Assembly (NCBI GenBank): GCA_910585275.1
Contig: CAJUCW010000006.1
Location: 82,198 to 146,197, forward strand
DNA from: an uncultured Muribaculaceae bacterium
GTDB lineage: Bacteria > Bacteroidota > Bacteroidia > Bacteroidales > Muribaculaceae
DNA length: 64,000 nt
Direction: 5' to 3'
The translations under genes were made by a program, and so were the position numbers. Positions within the stretch are counted from its first letter, which is position 1. Each line of letters starts with the position of its first letter. This document shows, piece by piece, positions 33,554 through 42,378 of this stretch. Below the pieces are notes generated by a model. That model was not told the DNA's origin. It did not search any database and was given only the letters and a program-made list of their open reading frames with translations.

Positions 33554-35341
33554 ATGAAACTGAAACAATTAGCAATATACGCACTCGGAGGCGCGGCATT
33601 GATGCCGGCGCTGACAGCGTGCAACAGCGACAAGGACTTCCTCACCGAGAAGCCCCGCACCATCTACACCACAACAAACTCCTATGAAACCGCCGACCAG
33701 GTGAGGGCTTGCGTCACCAACCTCTACGTGCATATCCGCTACTGGTATGACTGCGACAACTTCCTGAAAGGTCTCGGTTCGGACGTGGCCGACACCCCCA
33801 ACTGGCGCGCCGGCGGCAACTTCATCTGCAACTTCAACAACTGGAGTGCGTCGTCAAACCAGAGCAACAAGATTTACGAAGCCATGTACCAGCTCGTGAA
33901 CTATGCCAACCAGTCGCTTGTAGGCGTTCAGAAAGAGGGGCTTTCATGGGAGAGCGAGGCGCAGCGCAACGAATGCTACGGCGAGATGATGTTCATGCGC
34001 GGTTACGGCTATCTTCGTCTTGCCGAGATGTTTGGAGGAGTGCCGTTGGTGACCCAGTTCTATGAGGAACTGAAACTCGACTTCACCCGCGCCACCCGCG
34101 AGGAGACATACCAACAGGCCATCGACGACCTCGTGATAGCTGCCGAGAACCTTCCCGACTATCCTTCGGAGGCCGGCCGCGTGGCAAAAGGGGCAGCCTA
34201 CCATTTCCTTTCGGAAGCGTATCTCGCCCTTGCCACCATCAAGAACAACAACGTCTCCGACCTTGACCAGGCAATCGCTTACGCCGACAAGGTGATGGCC
34301 CTCCATCCCCTCATGACGGAGCGTTTCGGTTCGCGTGCCATAGTTGACGGCGGCAAAGCCGTAAACGGCGTAGAGGCATACCGTGCAGATGGCAACGTCT
34401 TCTTCGACCTTTTCCAGCGCGACAACCAGGACCGCGACGCCGGCAACACCGAAAGCCTCTGGGTGTTCCAGCATGACTATGCCGTGCGCCATGAGTTCGG
34501 CGGCAACCAGAGCGATTCACCCCGCAACTGGTCGCCCGTGCTCCGCGACGCCTATTGGAAAGACGAATATAAGGAGAACGGCGAGAACTGTCCGTGGAAC
34601 GGCGCCGACACCGACCTTTATCCCGGCGGCAACATCTGTGCTTACGTTGGCGGCCGCGGCGTTTCGAGCAACAGCCCCACAAACTACGTTATAAACGAAA
34701 TCTGGGCGGGCGAATATGGCGACGATATGCGCAACGCCGAGTGCAACATCCACCGTCAGTTCAAGGTAATCGACAAGAACCATTCGAGATACGGCCAAGT
34801 CGTAACCCTCGATATGCTCGACCCGACCCGTATCGACCGTTTCTATCCTATCTGGGCTAAATGGGCTTCTGACGACGATTACAACTACGACGACCTCAGC
34901 GAAGGATGGCAACGCAGTGCGTATTATATCGACCAATATGCTTGCCGTTCTGCCGAAACCGTGCTTCTGAGGGCCGAAGCTAAATTCCGCAAGGGCGACA
35001 ACGGCGGTGCCGCATCGGATGTCAATATGCTTCGCGACCGCGCACACGCTTCCAAGAAAGCACAGGCCGGCGACATAAGCATCCAGTTCATTCTCGACGA
35101 GCGCGCACGCGAACTCTTCTTCGAGGAACAGCGTTGGCCTACCCTCCTCCGCATGGGTGAAGACGGCATCAAGAGCATCAATGCCCACGCAATGGGAATT
35201 GCCAACCAGTCGCAGGCATGGCCGGGATGCTTCTCTTCCAACATCTCCTCTGTGAGCAAGTGGACTCTCTTCCCCATTCCGCAGACGGTAATCGACACCA
35301 ACACCGGTGCTGTAATAGAGCAGAATCCGGGCTGGAATTAA
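33554..35341 (+). CDS. SusD-like glycan-binding lipoprotein
   Basis: A 595-residue surface lipoprotein (LTAC, Cys23) that covers the SusC barrel and binds the glycan. The SusD/RagB features are clear: N-terminal DFLTEKPRTIYTT, the TPR-like helical region (ECYGEMMFMRGYGYLRLAEMFG GVPLV), and a C-terminal VNMLRDRAHASKKAQAGDIS, ILDERARELFFEEQRWPTLLR, ending FPIPQTVIDTNTG followed by QNPGWN. The gene follows SusC directly and is closed by a hairpin at 35408-35441. Confidence 0.97.
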   Translation: MKLKQLAIYALGGAALMPALTACNSDKDFLTEKPRTIYTTTNSYETADQVRACVTNLYVHIRYWYDCDNFLKGLGSDVADTPNWRAGGNFICNFNNWSASSNQSNKIYEAMYQLVNYANQSLVGVQKEGLSWESEAQRNECYGEMMFMRGYGYLRLAEMFGGVPLVTQFYEELKLDFTRATREETYQQAIDDLVIAAENLPDYPSEAGRVAKGAAYHFLSEAYLALATIKNNNVSDLDQAIAYADKVMALHPLMTERFGSRAIVDGGKAVNGVEAYRADGNVFFDLFQRDNQDRDAGNTESLWVFQHDYAVRHEFGGNQSDSPRNWSPVLRDAYWKDEYKENGENCPWNGADTDLYPGGNICAYVGGRGVSSNSPTNYVINEIWAGEYGDDMRNAECNIHRQFKVIDKNHSRYGQVVTLDMLDPTRIDRFYPIWAKWASDDDYNYDDLSEGWQRSAYYIDQYACRSAETVLLRAEAKFRKGDNGGAASDVNMLRDRAHASKKAQAGDISIQFILDERARELFFEEQRWPTLLRMGEDGIKSINAHAMGIANQSQAWPGCFSSNISSVSKWTLFPIPQTVIDTNTGAVIEQNPGWN

Positions 35342-35407
35342 ATTGTAAGTTAGTGGTTTATTGATATAATCAGGGTTGTCGGGCCGACAACCAATCTCAA
35401 ATGAGGG

Positions 35408-35441
35408 AGAGCACCGGTGCCATCCGTGGCATCGGTGCTCT
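35408..35441 (+). terminator. terminator-like hairpin after SusD
   Basis: AGAGCACCGGTGCC pairs with GGCATCGGTGCTCT around ATCCGT (one wobble). The T-run behind it is weak, so it may serve as mRNA end protection as much as a terminator. Confidence 0.65.
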
Positions 35442-35455
35442 GTCGTTGTATGAAA

Positions 35456-35530
35456 TGTAGGGACATGCCTTCGGCATGTTTTTATTGGAGTCTGCTTGCT
35501 AACCATACATGCCGGAGGAATATCCCTACA
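35456..35530. repeat. REP-like inverted pair (27-nt gap)
   Basis: Copies at 35456-35479 (+) and 35507-35530 (-). The right copy is worn (GGAATAT for GGCATGT). Confidence 0.82.
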
Positions 35531-35620
35531 TAAATATTTACAAAATTAAAGAATTTAAATAATTATTTATTAAATTTGCAGCGATAAGTGGCCGTTTTAT
35601 AAAATATGGCTATATATCCA

Positions 35621-35652
35621 ATTATGAATTATGCATTGTGCATTATGAATTA
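35621..35652. repeat. ATTATGAATTATGCATTGTG repeat
   Basis: AT-rich ATTATGAATT/ATGCATTGTG/CATTATGAATTA array just before the cysE start. An element of the same type is at 45824-45855 on the other side of the second SusCD locus. Confidence 0.7.
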
Positions 35653-35671
35653 CTACAAAAAGACTGCGATT

Positions 35672-36571
35672 ATGAATGCTGAAGAGATATTATTGAAAAA
35701 CACCAGACTCCTCTCCGAGTGTCTCGACAAGGAGAGGATGATGCTGCCGCGCGGCGCCGGGCATTTCCCTTCCGTCGAGGCCTTGAAGGAATTTATGCGC
35801 CTCGTGAAAACGATTGTATTCCCTGATTTTTTCGATAAGCAGCGCAATAGTTCCACAATACGGGGATATTACATAGGAGTGGGGGTGGAAAAACTTTATT
35901 CCCTTCTAAAGCGCGAAATTGGCCACGCACTACGTTTCGACCACGACAGGGGCGAAACTGATGCCGAAATGGAAGCCGCCGAGCTTGCCCTCCGGTTCAT
36001 CGACACGCTTCCGGAGATTAAACGCCTCCTTTATACCGATGTGGAAGCTATGTATAACAACGACCCGGCGGTTGACAACTTCGGAGAAGTAATCCTGTGT
36101 TATCCCGTAGTGCAAGCGATGGTCAACTACCGCGTGGCACATTCCCTGCTTCGGCTCGGCATACCTGTGATTCCGCGCATACTTACGGAGCTCGCCCATT
36201 CCCTCACCGGCATCGACATACATCCGGGGGCGGAAATAGGCGAATATTTCGCCATCGACCACGGCACCGGCGTGGTTATCGGGGAAACATGCATCATCGG
36301 CAACCACGTGACCCTTTACCAGGGAGTGACACTCGGGGCAAAGAACTTTTCGCTCGACAGCCACGGGCATCCTGTCAACGTACCCCGCCATCCAATCATA
36401 GAAGACAACGTAACCATCTATTCCAATTCATCTATTCTCGGAAGAATAACCGTGGGGCACGATTCCATCATCGGCGGCAACATTTGGCTTACCTACTCGG
36501 TGCCTCCGGAGTCGAGAATCCTGCAACGCAAAGCCGTGGCGACCACTTTTACCGATGGATTGGGAATCTGA
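35672..36571 (+). CDS. cysE: serine O-acetyltransferase
   Basis: Makes O-acetylserine from serine and acetyl-CoA, the first step of cysteine synthesis. The 299-residue protein has an N-terminal helical domain (to about residue 165) and a left-handed beta-helix of hexapeptide repeats: GIDIHPGAEIGEYFAIDHGT, GVVIGETCIIGNHVTLYQGV, VTIYSNSSILGRITVGHDSI. The catalytic Asp/His is in AIDHGTG. The start at 35672 follows an AT-rich repeat; in-frame upstream ATGs lie inside that repeat. The next gene is cysK, whose product uses O-acetylserine, so the pair covers the two-step route to cysteine. Confidence 0.95.
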   Translation: MNAEEILLKNTRLLSECLDKERMMLPRGAGHFPSVEALKEFMRLVKTIVFPDFFDKQRNSSTIRGYYIGVGVEKLYSLLKREIGHALRFDHDRGETDAEMEAAELALRFIDTLPEIKRLLYTDVEAMYNNDPAVDNFGEVILCYPVVQAMVNYRVAHSLLRLGIPVIPRILTELAHSLTGIDIHPGAEIGEYFAIDHGTGVVIGETCIIGNHVTLYQGVTLGAKNFSLDSHGHPVNVPRHPIIEDNVTIYSNSSILGRITVGHDSIIGGNIWLTYSVPPESRILQRKAVATTFTDGLGI

Positions 36572-36632
36572 AAAAAATTGGTAGAAATCTGTTTTTTTAA
36601 AGATTATATCGGATGCTGTTCGTCAATCGAAT

Positions 36633-36680
36633 ATACCATTTTTATGGTATTGTGACGGTATGGCAGAGGTTGTAATTTTG
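36633..36680 (+). promoter_or_regulatory. cysK promoter with palindrome
   Basis: TTG at 36650-36652, 20-nt spacer, TAATTTTG at 36673-36680. A perfect inverted repeat ATACCAT-TTTT-ATGGTAT (36633-36650) abuts the -33 element and looks like a regulator site. Confidence 0.75.
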
Positions 36681-36750
36681 CAATATCAAAAATGGTTTAG
36701 ACCACTAAACTTTAAAAACTTTAAACTATAACTCTTAAACTTTAATAGTT

Positions 36751-37698
36751 ATGTCGAAAATTTACAACAATCTCACCGAACTTATCGGTTCCACTCCGCT
36801 TGTTGAAGTAAAAAACATCGAAAAATCGGAAGGTCTCAACGCCCGGATTCTCGTCAAGGTCGAAGCATTTAATCCCGGAGGGAGCGTTAAAGACAGAATA
36901 GCACTTGCCATGATTGAGGCCGCCGAGGCCGACGGGACTTTGAAGCCGGGATTCCTCATCATCGAGCCCACGAGCGGCAACACCGGCATCGGACTTGCAT
37001 GGGTGGCTTCAGTGAAAGGCTACAAGCTCATACTGACCATGCCCGAAACCATGAGCATAGAGCGTCAGAACCTTCTTAAGGCTTTAGGCGCGAAACTCGT
37101 GCTCACCCCCGGAAGCGAAGGTATGAAAGGTGCCATTGCAAAGGCCAAGCAACTTCAGACCGAAAATCCCGGTTCTGTGATTCTCCAGCAGTTTGAAAAC
37201 CCTGCCAACCCCGCCGCCCACCGTCGCACCACAGGCGAGGAAATATGGCGCGATACCGACGGTGAAATCGACATTTTCGTGGCTGGCGTAGGCACCGGAG
37301 GCACTCTTTCCGGCACCGCCGAAGCTCTCAAGGCGCATAAGCCTTCCATAAAGGCCATAGCGGTGGAACCCGCAACCTCCCCGGTGCTTTCCGGAGGTAA
37401 TCCCGGAGCCCATAAGATACAAGGCATAGGGGCCGGATTTATCCCTAAGAACTACCACGGAGAAACGGTTGACGAAGTGGTGGATGTTGCCGACAACGAT
37501 GCCATCCGGGCATCGCGTCTGCTGGCTGAGAAAGAGGGGCTCCTCGTAGGCATTTCATCCGGAGCTGCCTTCTTCGCGGCCCTCGAAGAGGCCAAGAAGC
37601 CGGAAAATGCGGATAAAACCATTGTAGCTCTTCTTCCCGACACCGGCGAACGCTACCTTTCGACCGTGCTCTATGCGTTTAACGAATATCCGGTATAA
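36751..37698 (+). CDS. cysK: cysteine synthase A (O-acetylserine sulfhydrylase)
   Basis: PLP enzyme (315 residues) that converts O-acetylserine and sulfide to cysteine. The PLP lysine is Lys47 in NPGGSVKDR. TSGNTGIGLA (residues ~72-81) binds the substrate carboxylate; GTGGTLSGTA binds the PLP phosphate; GISSGAAFFAAL is the C-terminal PLP contact. Length is standard. It has its own promoter after cysE, and its stop codon is immediately followed by the start of a response-regulator gene (TAAATG), so the two are co-translated. Confidence 0.97.
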   Translation: MSKIYNNLTELIGSTPLVEVKNIEKSEGLNARILVKVEAFNPGGSVKDRIALAMIEAAEADGTLKPGFLIIEPTSGNTGIGLAWVASVKGYKLILTMPETMSIERQNLLKALGAKLVLTPGSEGMKGAIAKAKQLQTENPGSVILQQFENPANPAAHRRTTGEEIWRDTDGEIDIFVAGVGTGGTLSGTAEALKAHKPSIKAIAVEPATSPVLSGGNPGAHKIQGIGAGFIPKNYHGETVDEVVDVADNDAIRASRLLAEKEGLLVGISSGAAFFAALEEAKKPENADKTIVALLPDTGERYLSTVLYAFNEYPV

Positions 37699-38352
37699 AT
37701 GGACCGTACGGATTTCATTATAGCCGACAATCAAGACGTCACAAAAGTCGGGATGCGCTCCTTCATCGTCCAAACGATGAAAGGAGCGCATCTCCACGAG
37801 GTGTCGTGTAAAAAGGAGCTTATTGCGTCGCTTTCGTCGGCCGATAGGGCGGTGGTGATAATAGATTACACGCTTTTCGACCTTAACGGGATAGAAGATA
37901 TACTGATATTGCAGAAACGCTTTCCGGAAGCCGGCTGGCTCATGTTCTCTTCCGAACTCAGCGGAGATTTCATGCGGCGCGCCGCAGCCGAGGATTCTGT
38001 GAGCCTCCTTCTCAAAGACTGTTGTGCCCGCGAAATAAGGGAAGCCCTTGCCGTCACAGCACGTGAAGGACGCTACATATGCCGCCAGGTGTCGCATTTT
38101 TTAGATTCTCCCGATGGAAAAAAAGAAAAGGTGCGTGAGAATCCTCTTACTTCCACAGAAATAGAGATTCTAAAACTCATCGCATTGGGAAAAAGTGCAA
38201 AAGAAATAGCGGCAATCCGGTTTCTCAGCAACCACACTGTCATAACGCATAAGAAAAATATATTCCGTAAACTTGGCGTTAACAATGTGTATGAGGCCAC
38301 CAAGTATGCTCTTCGGGCCGGTCTCGTGGAAATGATGGAATACTATATCTAA
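37699..38352 (+). CDS. NarL/LuxR-type response regulator, orphan
   Basis: A 217-residue response regulator. The receiver has the acidic pocket at Asp10 (IIADNQD), phospho-acceptor Asp56 (VVIIDYTLFDLNG) and Lys106 (LLLKDCC). The C-terminal LuxR HTH starts at about residue 150 (PLTSTEIEILKLIALGKSAK EIAAIRF, then NHTVITHKKNIFRKLGVNN). No histidine kinase is encoded nearby. Zero spacing to cysK and 9 bases to the next gene place it in the cysK operon, which suggests a link to sulfur or redox status or simple co-transcription. Targets unknown. Confidence 0.92.
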   Translation: MDRTDFIIADNQDVTKVGMRSFIVQTMKGAHLHEVSCKKELIASLSSADRAVVIIDYTLFDLNGIEDILILQKRFPEAGWLMFSSELSGDFMRRAAAEDSVSLLLKDCCAREIREALAVTAREGRYICRQVSHFLDSPDGKKEKVRENPLTSTEIEILKLIALGKSAKEIAAIRFLSNHTVITHKKNIFRKLGVNNVYEATKYALRAGLVEMMEYYI

Positions 38353-38361
38353 CCTATCGAT

Positions 38362-38982
38362 ATGGCTGACAATTATCTTGAACGGAAAATGGAGGAGTTG
38401 CGAAGCGGCCGGTTTTCGGCACCGTGCCGTTCGTCTGCACCATCGCGCAAGGGAGTAGCGCAATTCCCTTTCCCGGAAAAACGGGTCTTGGTCGTTGGCG
38501 GGGCAAACGGCGTGGGACTTTCAATCGTAAAGGAATACCTTAGGGCGGGATGCCGTGTGGCTGTCTTCGACTCCGACAAGGAGAAAGGCGACGAATTGGC
38601 TCTGAAAGATGGGATAAGGTTCCATCACACCGATTTTTCCGACTCTGACTCCATTGCAGCGCATATGTCGGCCCTTCTTAAAGCGTGGCGTGATATTGAC
38701 ATTGTGGTATGTACATTGTCTGAAACTTGCAATGTCATCACTATGGAATGGGAGGGTCATAAACGAAAATTCCCAATTCCATCGGAATATGGCGGACGTT
38801 TAATCACCGTGGGGTTCACCGATGAATACGCCAAACTCCGAATGAAAACATACGGAATCGTTACAAGTGCCGTCATCCCTTATCCCACTGACGAATCGAC
38901 ACATTTGGAATATGCAAGAGGATGTATCTTCCTGTCGCTGCCGACTTCCGTGCATTGTTGCCGCCTCGTAATCGGTGAATGA
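38362..38982 (+). CDS. SDR-like Rossmann-fold protein, divergent
   Basis: A 206-residue protein with a ~40-residue Arg/Ser-rich N-terminal tail and then a Rossmann nucleotide-binding motif, VLVVGGANGVGLSIVKEYLR, followed by an acidic strand end (VAVFDSDKEKG), as in short-chain dehydrogenases. The later SDR catalytic Ser-Tyr-Lys set cannot be found; the region after residue 130 (EYGGRLITVGFTDEYAKLRM) is shortened. It may bind NAD(P) without SDR catalysis. Third gene of the cysK operon. Confidence 0.7.
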   Translation: MADNYLERKMEELRSGRFSAPCRSSAPSRKGVAQFPFPEKRVLVVGGANGVGLSIVKEYLRAGCRVAVFDSDKEKGDELALKDGIRFHHTDFSDSDSIAAHMSALLKAWRDIDIVVCTLSETCNVITMEWEGHKRKFPIPSEYGGRLITVGFTDEYAKLRMKTYGIVTSAVIPYPTDESTHLEYARGCIFLSLPTSVHCCRLVIGE

Positions 38983-39280
38983 AATGTGACGTTGATGCAT
39001 ATAGTTCATTCATGGCGCGTAAATCTGTCGTTAATTAAAGGGTCTTCGGTATTTTTTTTGATTCATTAATTGGAGTTAAGGAATTTTAAGATTATCTTTG
39101 CATCCTCATTTGACGGAACCAAGGCAATAAGCACTGTTGTCTTCCGTGTTTCATCAATCCATGACCAATGAAAACTCATTCCCTCAATGTCGGCTGTATT
39201 GTCGGCAATGAGGCTCAATGAATTCAAAATCAACCTGAATGTAACCAAACAGATAATAACTAACCTTAAATAGAACATTA
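38983..39280. other. SusC2 promoter and ~175-nt leader
   Basis: No gene is seen in this spacer. It contains the promoter at 39070-39100 and a long leader to the SusC start with no clear hairpin-plus-T structure. Confidence 0.6.
39070..39100 (+). promoter_or_regulatory. promoter of second SusC/D operon
   Basis: TTG at 39070-39072, 20-nt spacer, TATCTTTG at 39093-39100. Unlike the first SusC promoter, its -33/-7 spacing is canonical. Confidence 0.75.
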
Positions 39281-42200
39281 ATGACAGTATTTTCAACCGC
39301 ACGTGAGAAATCACAACGCCTATGGTCGGTAGGACATTCGCTGAGAATGTTGGCGACAGCATTTTTGCTCATGGCGTTTCTTCCTGCCCTCGCCCAGAAC
39401 GGCTGGGTGTCGGGAACAGTGACAGATGAAAAAGGAGAGGCTCTTATCGGAGTGACAGTACGCATTGAAGGCACTTCAACAGGAACCGCAACCGATATCG
39501 ACGGCAAGTACCGTCTTGACGGAGCCCTCGGCAAAACCCTTTCATTTTCATATGTAGGCTATCAGCCTCAAAGCGTGAAAGCCACGTCAAACGTACTCGA
39601 CATCGTCATGCATGACGACAACAAGGTGCTCGACGAGGTCGTTGTCGTCGGTTACGGCACGATGAAGCGTAAGGACCTTACAGGTTCGATTACCACCGTC
39701 AATTCAAAAGACCTTAACGTGGGCGCCTACACCGACCCCGGTCAGCTGCTTCAGGGCAAAGTCCCCGGTCTTGTGGTCGTACAGAACTCCGACCCTAACG
39801 GCGGCGTAAACTCCATTACCCTTCGCGGTGCTTCCACACTCAACGGCTCAACCGATCCTCTTTATGTGGTTGACGGAATCCCGGGAGTAAGTCTCAACCT
39901 TATTCCGCCTGCAGACATCGAGAGCATAGACGTGCTCCGTGATGCGTCTGCCACCGCAATCTATGGCTCGAAGGCTGCCAACGGTGTGATAATAGTCACC
40001 ACCAAGCGTGGTGCAGAAGGTCCTGCCCGTGTCACTTATCAGGGGTATGTAAGTTGGGAGAAAATCGCCAACGACCACAAGATGATGACGGCTTCCCAGC
40101 TTCGTTCTTATGCAGAAGAGAACGGAATAAATCTCATTAACGACATGGGTGCCGACACGAACTGGGCGAAAGAAGTGCAGCGCACCGGTTTCGCCACTAA
40201 TCATAACGTTTCTATTTCCGGCGGCAACAAGTCAACCCATTATAATGCATCTGTCAACTATATCAAGCGTGACGGTATCATCAAGGGTGTCGGTAACAAC
40301 TTGTTTACTGCGCGTGCTTATATCGAGACAAAGACTCTAAAAGACCGTCTTACACTCGCAGTCGGTGTGAACGGAAACGTGCGTAACGAATGGGGTGTTC
40401 CCCGCGAAAAACAAGGAGGCTCCGTATATGAGGGAATGTACTATTATTCCCCTCTTGAACCTGTCTATAATGAGGATGGGGGCTGGTATAACAATTCTAC
40501 CATTTCACAATACTACAATCCTCTCTCTCTTATAAATGAGAACCGGTCCATGTCTCGTTTCAAACGTCTTCAGGTTACAGGTAAAGCTTCGTTGAAGATT
40601 ATTGAAGGGCTTTTACTTAACGGTAATTTCGCATACGAGACCCAGAATTATCATTATTGGGACTATTTTTCGACAAAGTCACAGACAAACAAACGTCATG
40701 GAGAGTCTTGCCAGAAGGTGACAGACGATTTTGGCAAACTTATGGAGATTTATGCAAACTACGACAAGGAGTTTGGCGAAAACCATAAACTTGCACTCAT
40801 GGCAGGTTATTCTTGGGAAGACCACAAGGACAACGGAGGTTTCGGTGCAAGAGGTTATAATTATTATGACGACAGCCTCGGTTGGAACAATATCGGTATG
40901 GCCAACTCCTGGGATGCCGACCCGGTTTGGACAGAACTTGAAAGCCACACTCGCATGATTTCTTTCTACGGGCGTGTAAACTATTCCTTGATGTCGAAAT
41001 ATCTCTTCCAGGCGGCTATACGTCGTGACGGAGCTTCCACATTCGGCTCTAACAATAAGTGGGCTACTTTCCCGTCAGCATCGGTGGCATGGCGTCTGAG
41101 CGAAGAAAATTTCTTGAAAGACAGCAATATCTTCTATGATTTGAAACTTCGTGCAGGTTGGGGGCAAAGTGGTAATTCAAAGGGATTTGATATCTATACA
41201 TCGCGTTTCTTTTATGACAGCACATACGATAAGACACGTTTCGAATATGTTGATCCCGTAACCGGAACTGTAACGTCTTACAAGAACCTTACGGCTGCCC
41301 GCAATGTCAACGACAACCTGAAATGGGAGACCACAACGATGCTTAACCTCGGTATCGATTTTGCCTTCCTGAACGGGCGTATCAACGGTACGATTGAGTA
41401 TTACAACAAGTCAACCAAGGATATGATTTGGGATTATCCCGTTTCTACCGCCATCTATCCTGTCGATAAGCTGACTGCCAATGTCGGCAAGATGCGTAAC
41501 CGTGGTGTAGAATTCTCAATCAATGCCGTTCCTTTCCAAGGTGAGTTCACATGGACAACATCACTTAATCTGTCACATAACCGGAACAAGGTGGTAAGTG
41601 TATCAAACCAGGCGTTCAATGCCGGGGTTCTCAACCGTTACGACCCGAACCTCCCCGGCCTTTCGCAGGGATGCAACACCCAGCGCATTGTGGAGGGTGA
41701 AGCAATCGGCACTTTCTATCTTTGGGAATGGGCAGGATATAACGATGCCGGAGTCTCTACCTTCTTTGAGCGCGATGTTGAAACCGGCGACTATATCTAT
41801 GACACCGTTGACGGCAAGCAGGTGAGGCGTACCACCCAGAATCCGGGAGAAAAAGACCGTGTCAAGATGGGATCTGCACAGCCCAAATTGACTATGGGAT
41901 GGAACAATAACCTGACTTGGAAGAATTTCGACCTCAACCTCTTCTTCACCGGAGTGTTCGGGCAGAAGATTTTCAACGAGCCTCGCGCATATTTCTCTTA
42001 TATGGGTTCAATTTCGCAAGGTAAGAATGTGCTCGCATCGGTTATGGACGAACAGCTTGCTACCGATGGTCTTGCACATTATCCTTCTCAGCGTTATCTC
42101 GAGAATGGCAGCTACTTCAAACTTGCCACAGCTACGTTGGGCTATACATTCCGCGACTGTTTCAACGGATGGCTCAACGATGTGAGGGTATATGTAAGTG

Positions 42201-42343
42201 CCAACAACATCTTCACCATCACGAGCTATAAGGGAAGAGACCCCGAAATCAATCTCGGCGGTCTTGAACCGGGACACGATACCCGTCATGACCATTACCC
42301 GAGGGCACGTCAGATTATCGTGGGCTTGAACGTCAATTTCTAA
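39281..42343 (+). CDS. SusC-like TonB-dependent transporter
   Basis: A 1020-residue SusC homologue. After a positively charged start, the signal peptide core is MLATAFLLMAFLPALAQ; an in-frame ATG at 39347 would give a shorter leader and is an alternative start. Then a carboxypeptidase-regulatory-like domain (GWVSGTVTDEKGEALIGVTV...), the TonB-box segment (LDEVVVVGYGTMKRKDLTGSI), plug motifs (GQLLQGKVPGLVV, PLYVVDGIPG, GSKAANGVIIVTTKRG), and the barrel ending ARQIIVGLNVNF. No STN domain, so it is not of the sigma/anti-sigma-signalling type. It forms an operon with the SusD gene 35 bases later. No dedicated regulator is adjacent. Confidence 0.97.
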   Translation: MTVFSTAREKSQRLWSVGHSLRMLATAFLLMAFLPALAQNGWVSGTVTDEKGEALIGVTVRIEGTSTGTATDIDGKYRLDGALGKTLSFSYVGYQPQSVKATSNVLDIVMHDDNKVLDEVVVVGYGTMKRKDLTGSITTVNSKDLNVGAYTDPGQLLQGKVPGLVVVQNSDPNGGVNSITLRGASTLNGSTDPLYVVDGIPGVSLNLIPPADIESIDVLRDASATAIYGSKAANGVIIVTTKRGAEGPARVTYQGYVSWEKIANDHKMMTASQLRSYAEENGINLINDMGADTNWAKEVQRTGFATNHNVSISGGNKSTHYNASVNYIKRDGIIKGVGNNLFTARAYIETKTLKDRLTLAVGVNGNVRNEWGVPREKQGGSVYEGMYYYSPLEPVYNEDGGWYNNSTISQYYNPLSLINENRSMSRFKRLQVTGKASLKIIEGLLLNGNFAYETQNYHYWDYFSTKSQTNKRHGESCQKVTDDFGKLMEIYANYDKEFGENHKLALMAGYSWEDHKDNGGFGARGYNYYDDSLGWNNIGMANSWDADPVWTELESHTRMISFYGRVNYSLMSKYLFQAAIRRDGASTFGSNNKWATFPSASVAWRLSEENFLKDSNIFYDLKLRAGWGQSGNSKGFDIYTSRFFYDSTYDKTRFEYVDPVTGTVTSYKNLTAARNVNDNLKWETTTMLNLGIDFAFLNGRINGTIEYYNKSTKDMIWDYPVSTAIYPVDKLTANVGKMRNRGVEFSINAVPFQGEFTWTTSLNLSHNRNKVVSVSNQAFNAGVLNRYDPNLPGLSQGCNTQRIVEGEAIGTFYLWEWAGYNDAGVSTFFERDVETGDYIYDTVDGKQVRRTTQNPGEKDRVKMGSAQPKLTMGWNNNLTWKNFDLNLFFTGVFGQKIFNEPRAYFSYMGSISQGKNVLASVMDEQLATDGLAHYPSQRYLENGSYFKLATATLGYTFRDCFNGWLNDVRVYVSANNIFTITSYKGRDPEINLGGLEPGHDTRHDHYPRARQIIVGLNVNF

Positions 42344-42378
42344 TGCACGAGTCAGGTAAGAAAATTTCTTAATTCATA

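Noticed and set aside
34517..35506. Minus-strand frame opposite SusD and into the REP pair
   Set aside because: It starts within the REP repeat (TCRRHVPT) and runs antisense through SusD; no independent support.
35621..35671. Longer CysE starting at 35606
   Set aside because: The extension is translation of the ATTATGAATTATGCATTGTG repeat and is not part of the acetyltransferase fold.
39066..39362. Minus-strand frame upstream of the second SusC gene
   Set aside because: It overlaps the SusC promoter, leader and signal-peptide region and has no recognisable features.
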